Of a stretch of 64,000 nucleotides of DNA, positions 57,930 through 64,000 are shown in pieces. Position 1 is the first letter of the stretch. Each line of letters starts with the position of its first letter. The position numbers and the translations under genes were made by a program. Location of the stretch: NCBI RefSeq assembly GCF_000006565.2, contig NC_031474.1:2205662-2269661 (forward strand), given 5' to 3'. This stretch comes from Toxoplasma gondii ME49. Taxonomy: Eukaryota > Apicomplexa > Conoidasida > Eucoccidiorida > Sarcocystidae. The notes under the pieces are model-generated. The model was given only the letters and a program-made list of their open reading frames with translations, ran no database searches and had not been told where the DNA came from.

Positions 57930-60900
57930 ATGGCGACTGCGTCGCGCAAGGCTCGCGACCAGATTCGCGCTGCGCTCGACGCAGGCGAGAACAAGCAGGC
58001 GGCGCGCCTGGCGTCTCAGAATCTCCTCAAGAAGTCGAAAGGCGCTCCAGGCGAGGCCCAAGGCCTCGCCTTGAAGGCCCTCAGAGCTATCGCTCTCGCT
58101 CGAGACGGTGCGTGGCTCTTTCCCCGAGTGTGCACGGTCTCTGCCGACCTCTGCAACATGCATCTGCTTGCGGTGGACTCTTCACACGGGTCGTGAGTTG
58201 GTGTCTTCTTATCGCATGCAGCTCTGCGAATTCTCCATCCACCCAAGGGTCCAGGTCGCCTAGCCTCAGGTCACGTCTGCCCAGGTCGCATGCGCTAGGA
58301 ATCGTTGGGCAGACACAAGAGACGAACAGCATCGTTGTCGGTCAAAGGTTTCTATTCCCTTTTTTCTTTCACTGGCACGTTCTGCTGTAGCTTCTTGCGT
58401 GGATGTGTTGCTACCGTTCGCGGGGGTTTCGGGATTTTCTGCCACCGGCTGCGCGTATGCGTTGCTCTGTGCACAGGCCAGGAGAGAGACGCTGTGACGC
58501 TTGCCCGAGAAGTCGAGCGGGCAGTGGAGAAGGACGACGAGACTGCCCGTCTCTGTTCAGTCGCGTTCAAGGAACTCCGAGAGATATGTAAGTCTACAGA
58601 TGCATTCAGGCGAGCGACACTGCATACAGGCGCAGCGAAATCCAAGTGAAGGGAGGAAAGATGATTCAAGACGTAACTCGGTTCAAGGAAATCAGAAGGT
58701 CTTTCCCTGGTTGCTGTATGGAACGTACCTGGAGTGGAGACAAGGAGCCGGCAGAGGATCTTGGCGGTGCACCTTTGTGCACTGGCGCGAAACGTTGGAT
58801 CTGCGTGTCTTGTGGCTTTTTTCTCGAGATGAAATTCCTTTGTGTCTTGTCGAGGCGGTGGAGAGCGTTTCCTACTACTACAGCCTTCTTGCCACGATGG
58901 GGCTACCTCTTCTCCAGTCTCCTGTTGGTCTGTGTCTCGTTAGAATAGATCGTGGTTGTTTTCTCCCCTTCCTGTGGGATTTTCGTTCCTTTCAAGATTG
59001 TCTGTTCTGGGATGCAAGCAGGACATGTTCACTCTTGGATGCATGCCAGCGTGAGGCGCCTGTTGAGTTGACTGGCATTGGGTGCTCGTGTCGACTTCCA
59101 CGCCGCCCATCTCATGCCCCAGCGTTCGACGTCTGTTTGCAGACTATCTGCCTCCGTCTCGAATCGACTCACGACGCTATCCCCCCCTGGAGGAGACAGA
59201 AGAAGTGACAGCCTTTCTGGATGCGGTCGCCGCTTCGACGACGGGGCACTTCGAGCGGCTCCTACCCTCCGCACTACGCCTCTTCAGCAGATTCAAAAAT
59301 CCCAGATACCTCCAGTGGGCACTCGTCTGTATGCTTCTGCACGTGAGTCGAGCCAAGTTGGCCAGCCACTGACTCGAGGAAAGGATAACCGCTACTTAAC
59401 CACAACAGTTACCGTAGCTGTACGTGAATGCTAATTCTTGAGGCCGATAACCTGTGCTGACCCTTAACGAGTTTCTATCTTCTCTACACACGAACAAATA
59501 GTGCAGTGCGTCTGTGATTGCTGTTGTCTCTCACCGTATAGACGTGTGAATACAAAGAGTCACAAATGCACTTGCTTGGTTTCCTGTGAAGGACGTGTCT
59601 CCCTCCATCCACGTCTGCGTACCTGTAGAGACCCATCCTTCAATCGATCTATCCATGTATCTATATCTGCATATGTGTCTGTTCGTTCTGATGTAGATAG
59701 AGATGTAGCTTCAGCGCTGAAAAGCTTTCCACGTTTCGCCTGCCCACTGTGCTGCAAGTGTTTGGGCACTTGGTGGCTTTCAAGCGCGTGGCCATGCGCA
59801 CTGCGTGTCTTTACCTCGAATAATCCGCTCTCTTCGGGCTCAATTCCCCCTCGCCCCCAAAGGGTCTTTTCTCACCCTTGTGTTGCCAGGACGCGTCGCC
59901 CGTCTCAAAGGCCACTTGGGCGCTGGCGGCGAAGCTGATGGCAAAGCTCCCAGCACTTGAGCCTTCGATGTCTGAGGACAGCCACTATTCGGCGCAGCTC
60001 ATGAGCACCGCCGAGGGCTGTTGTGAACGACGCGACAATTATGCACGTAGGACGCGGCTGGCAGCAACGAAAGTCGCAAGCAGGCTGGATCCGATAAAAA
60101 CCGCCAACGGAGCGGAGGGACGGTGTGGCAAACAAGCCAGACGTGCATGAAGAAGTGGGGGAGAAGAAACCTGTGTGTGACGGGAAGAGCCCCCGTTACG
60201 AAAGAGTGTGTAGGACGTAGTTGCAATGCGTTGATTCGCGCTTAACTGCGTCGTGCAGTCTGCCATGGGTCCACGAGGCTTACAGGAGCTCTGCCAGGTG
60301 CCAGCAAGCGACGCAAGGACTTCTCGCTCGGAGTGAATGTATGCCCTGTTCCTTCTGTTTTGGTCTCCACTTGAACGTGGAGGCGCAGCTCAGGTCCAAG
60401 CGATGCTCATCCGTGTCTGCTCGGCTGCACGACCTCGCCTGGTTGTCCGTTTTGGGTCTCGTGGCAAACTTGCAATTCCACCTCGGTCGCCTCTCGCTCC
60501 GCGGTTCCCTGTGGTGCTTCAGGCTTGATTCTGATGCTGTCTGTGCTGCGCCAGAACGGCCAATACGGCGAGGCCCTGGGTGAGCAGCGGCAGCAAAGGC
60601 GCGGGAGAACGGAGCGGGCCATTTGAGACTGAAAGGTTGGGATCGGCGAAGGGTGGAGAACTACGTGAGGCTCGGGAGTTCGAGGAGAGAAAGAAAGGAG
60701 GCTAAGATGAGGATGATGCACAACAGGGACAAAAGCGTTCAAGAACCTGTGGAAGATGAGGGGGGGCGGGAGAACGGGATGAGGTGACTGGGAACAGGAT
60801 GACAAAGAGCACATGAGTATAGCTGACGGTGCAGACACGCAGATAGGACGCGTGTGAATTAATGTGCGCTTTGATTGCTTGCTCGACGCATTTTGACAGA

Positions 60901-63900
60901 CCTGCTTGCTGCCCACAACGATCTTTGCCTGGTTCCCGGGGAAGAGTTGGCTCTGAGACTTCAGCTGCTTCTGGAGGTAAGAGAAGGGAGTGTTCGCTCC
61001 TTCCGTTTTCCTTTGCCTTTCTCTTCGTCGCGCGTCTCCTCTCTTTCTGTCACCTCATGCGGGATCCCCATCCCTGTTGCGACCTCCGCCTTTCCAAATA
61101 TTCGGCGACTGTGGACCTCTGCATGCAAGCCTACGTCTGGCGACACTGCCTCAGTGGGACGACACGCATGGCAGTCCTGATGTGTGAACACGGGACTATG
61201 TGCACGTCGGATGCCAATGTTTATAGCCTGGTAAATACGTGAACTCCAATCTCCTAGGCTTCGTTGGCCGGCGCCCATATATATATACACGTAGATACAT
61301 ACATGCGCAAGAGCGACTGTCGCCAAAGTAGGCGACTACGTGACAATGTGAATGATCAAACGCTCCAAATGGGTACCTGGTGCCGTTATTTGCCTCCATG
61401 TTGCCTCGTCGTGTCGCGTCCAGCTGGCTCTATACCGTCCACGCGTGATTTGCTTCTTCTGCTTGCAGGGTGGACGAGTTCTGGAGGCTTTTCAAATCTC
61501 GGAGAAACTGCTCGACGAACAGTAGGTTCGAGGACAGGGTGTCTCTTCGTTGCGCGTGGACAGGAACGTCGCAAATGCTCACGATCTCCCGTGGAGAGCG
61601 ATTTGTGAGCTGAGTCAGACGCGCTCACGCACTTTCGCCTGCTTGACGGCTCGCCCACTATGTCCATGTGCCCACGCGCGGCGGTTTCGTCAGTGAACTA
61701 ATCTCATCTTCTCCCAAGTCTGGAACCTTTTCTTTTGTGCACGAGAACATCTAAGGGTTGATAACTTCCATGCACATCACGCAGACACTCGCCACTCGTT
61801 TCTTGTGGATATCTTCCGGACTTCGGTCCGTCGTGTGCCTTTTTCCACGACAGGCCCTTTAACACCTTGTTCGCCGAGAACTGCATCCGACTAGGTCTCA
61901 GTCTCGAAGCTGAGAATGTGGGCACCGGGAACGCCTGCCTTACTCCGTGGAAGGAGAAGTGGGAGGCGGAGAAGCAAACGTCGTGAGTCGGCAGGCGCGC
62001 GCCATCATGGGGCGAGTCAACAAGAGAGCCCTGACGCATTGAAGCACGACAGACAATTAGATGAGCGAATGACAGCAGAAACCGGATGTGACAGTGCATC
62101 TGAAACTGCGGAGATGACACATAGAAAAGGAAGGGACGGGATGCCGAAACTCGTACCCCCTGTCAATCCAACAATCGCGCGCGCCAACCAACACTAAACT
62201 CCGCAGGAAACAATGGCTTACAAGAAGACAGCGTGCATAAAAGGCTCCACGGAAGATGTGAATATGTCTCTGGGTTTCCTTCTGCCCTTTCCTTCGCTGC
62301 CCTCCACGTCTGTCTCTCTGTAAACCCCCTGAGGATGTATTGTGTATTTTGTCCGTTGCTGGGTTCCGGTGTTCTCAGATTGGCTTTCCCCCCCTCGATG
62401 GTTTGCCTCTGACTCACATCCCGGTGGTTTATTGCTCCTTGTTCTCGACGTGTCCACTGCAGGTTCGAGGCAAGCCAGGCGCTTCTTTCGCTTCACCGTT
62501 TGCGGGCCCTTCGCTTCTTCGGGGGCTCCTTGTCTGACAAATCTTGGACAGGTGAGTCGCTCGAGCGTCTCCGAATCATTGTTCTGGACGGACGCCCACT
62601 CTTCTCAGCCTGAGGGTTGCCTGTAACATTCAGTGCGTCTGCACTGGGGAATCGGCCTTTGGTGGCTTTGAGTGCGAAGTTCACTTGGAGTACTCCGATG
62701 GTATGGTCTGTGCCGTGTTCATCGTGAATCTGTTTTCTGAAGTCCGTGACTAGGGTGGGAGAACTGAGGGTGTTATGAAAGGTCTCTTATGGCTCCCAGG
62801 ATTGTTAGGTGAACATATCGTCAATAAGACGACCCGCTGAAAGGGTGTGAACGAGGTGGAAAGGTAACGCCGTTCGACATCCGGAGTGTTGCAACTGATA
62901 ATAGTCGCCTCTGAATGGGTATGGTAGTGCGGCGTGACTTTTAACGTCGGTCCTTTCCTCTCCCCTTCGGTCTCACTCTCGTCTCCCAAGACATAATTTT
63001 CTGTATTCTACGCAATGTGCTTTACCCTGCAGACGAACGCCTTCATCAAGCCTGGACCGAACCTGCGCGGTCGGCGTGCATCTCGGAGATCGTCAGGTAT
63101 TTCCTTCCCGGCGGGTCGTGATTTCACTCCCATTTTTGCTTCCATTTGGTCTCTTGGCACACGCGGGCGGTCTTCTTCCTTTCAGGCCTTGGCCGCTTGT
63201 GGGGTCTCTTGTATCAATGTTTTCGCCCCTGTCGCGCGGTCCCACCTACCGTCCGTATTCTTGCTTATCATTTCGCAGACGTGAAAGGCTGTACCAGTGG
63301 CGTTCGAGACGGCAACTCTGTCATTGTCTCGTGTCGCTCCCTTGGGCAGGCTGCTGTGACCGCGTGGCGTTCCTCATGGCGACCGACCGGTTCCTTCGTC
63401 TGGCGATGTTGGCTGCCGGCTTCCGCCTGTAGAGGCTCATAGTGTTTTTCCTCCATGTTTACACTGTCTTTGCGTGAGCAGCTTCGTGACGACTCACGGA
63501 CACGACTCCCGTTCCTTCTCGACCCTCCGCAGTCTTCTCGGTTGTTGCGTAAGTGGAAGTCGCAGGTCGTACATTCAGCCGGTTCTATCTCTCTGCATGC
63601 TGTTCTTTCTCTCAATTTACCCGGCAGTCAGCGGTGCATATCGCTACTGGTGCCCCCGACCGCATTTCTTTCGTTCACGTCCTTTGACTGTGTTGCGAAG
63701 TGTGTCTTGGTCGATCCTTCTGTATGCGTTCCTTATGCAGTGGAAGACCGTTTGGAATTCGTGTCAGAAGCAGCCGGGATGTATCCACACTTTCGCATGC
63801 ATGCACCTTAAACATATCCGTTCGCGGATGAGTAGCCTAAATGGTCGCCGGTGGTCTCGGTCTATATGTCTGCGTATGCGTCTATCAGGTCACGTGCCTG

Positions 63901-64000
63901 CCTGGTCAGAACGCTTCCCGGTGATACATAGTTCGACAGGAATACGTTGAGTATATTCATGCATTCGCCTGAGCATGGACGTATGGTTACTGATTCTCAG
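57930..64000 (+). CDS. NAA25: NatB auxiliary subunit, NAA25/Mdm20-like TPR protein (3' end beyond window)
   Basis: Plus-strand exons, all phase-matched: 57930-58107, 58477-58587, 59143-59342, 59890-60046, 60523-60579, 60900-60976, 61469-61521, 61854-61982, 62463-62551, 63033-63096, then probably 63279-63330 and 63482-63548, with more coding-like sequence near 63640-63770. The ATG at 57930 is in GTCATGG. The N-terminus is a run of TPR helices in the order seen in NAA25: QIRAALDAGENKQAARLASQ, ALKALRAIALARDGQERDA, VAFKELREIY, RLFSRFKNPRYLQWALVCML, then VLRQNGQYGEALDLL. NAA25/Mdm20 anchors the NAA20 acetyltransferase to the ribosome, giving N-terminal acetylation of Met-Asp/Glu/Asn/Gln starts. 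Human NAA25 is ~970 aa; only ~450 aa are seen here, so the gene continues past base 64000. The exact end of exon 4 is uncertain (60019, 60022 or 60046 all fit the phase). Confidence 0.7.

Noticed and set aside
63331..63432. TAG at 63430 as the end of the NAA25-like gene
   Set aside because: It would give only ~420 aa, less than half the family length, with a Cys/Trp-rich unnatural tail. A GTGTCG donor at 63331 allows an in-phase join to 63482.
1..64000. tRNA, rRNA, CRISPR array, transposon or viral gene
   Set aside because: None recognised on reading both strands; no cloverleaf with a credible T-loop, no spaced direct-repeat array and no transposase or reverse-transcriptase motifs were seen. 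A covariance-model and repeat search would be needed to exclude them formally.

Overview
This looks like nuclear DNA from a tissue-cyst-forming coccidian, in the Toxoplasma/Hammondia/Neospora group. The basis is gene architecture: many short exons, GT-AG introns of a few hundred bases, a CAAAATGG-like start context, pyrimidine-rich leaders and introns on the sense strand, near-balanced GC, and long low-complexity Ser/Pro/Gln-rich exons. The gene content agrees: an FG nucleoporin, a LOTUS-family RNA-binding protein, and small signal-peptide proteins of dense-granule type. Species is inferred. There is no bacterial-style operon, CRISPR array, rRNA or insertion sequence. Exon chains below were built by hand, requiring consensus splice sites AND matching codon phase at each junction.

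Layout, left to right. (1) 1-1406, minus: 5' part of an unidentified gene that runs off the left edge. (2) 6472-6978, minus: single-exon 168-aa secretory/membrane protein with a very basic tail. (3) 10743-14777, minus: Kelch beta-propeller protein with a C-terminal coiled coil. (4) 19423-26241, plus: about 1469-aa protein with an OHA-like N-terminal region and a C-terminal LOTUS/OST-HTH domain, a probable RNA-regulation factor. (5) 28600-33205, plus: nine-exon secreted protein of 454 aa. (6) 35181-39608, plus: single-exon 1475-aa FG-repeat nucleoporin. (7) 42336-43836, plus: small single-pass protein with an RRL (TEXEL/ASP5-type) motif, resembling an exported dense-granule protein. (8) 45459-55366, minus: 13-exon gene for a helical-repeat protein of about 1420 aa with an acidic tail. 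Its first intron holds a very AT-rich, organelle-like insert and another intron holds (TA)n arrays. (9) 56224-57084, plus: 3' part of an unidentified gene. (10) 57930 to the right edge, plus: TPR protein matching the NatB auxiliary subunit NAA25/Mdm20.

The genes do not form one pathway. Housekeeping functions (nuclear pore, N-terminal acetylation, RNA binding, Kelch scaffold) alternate with lineage-specific secreted proteins. Regions 1.4-6.5, 7-10.7, 14.8-19.4, 26.2-28.6, 39.6-42.3 and 43.8-45.5 kb contain no gene I can defend; candidate exons there are listed at low confidence.
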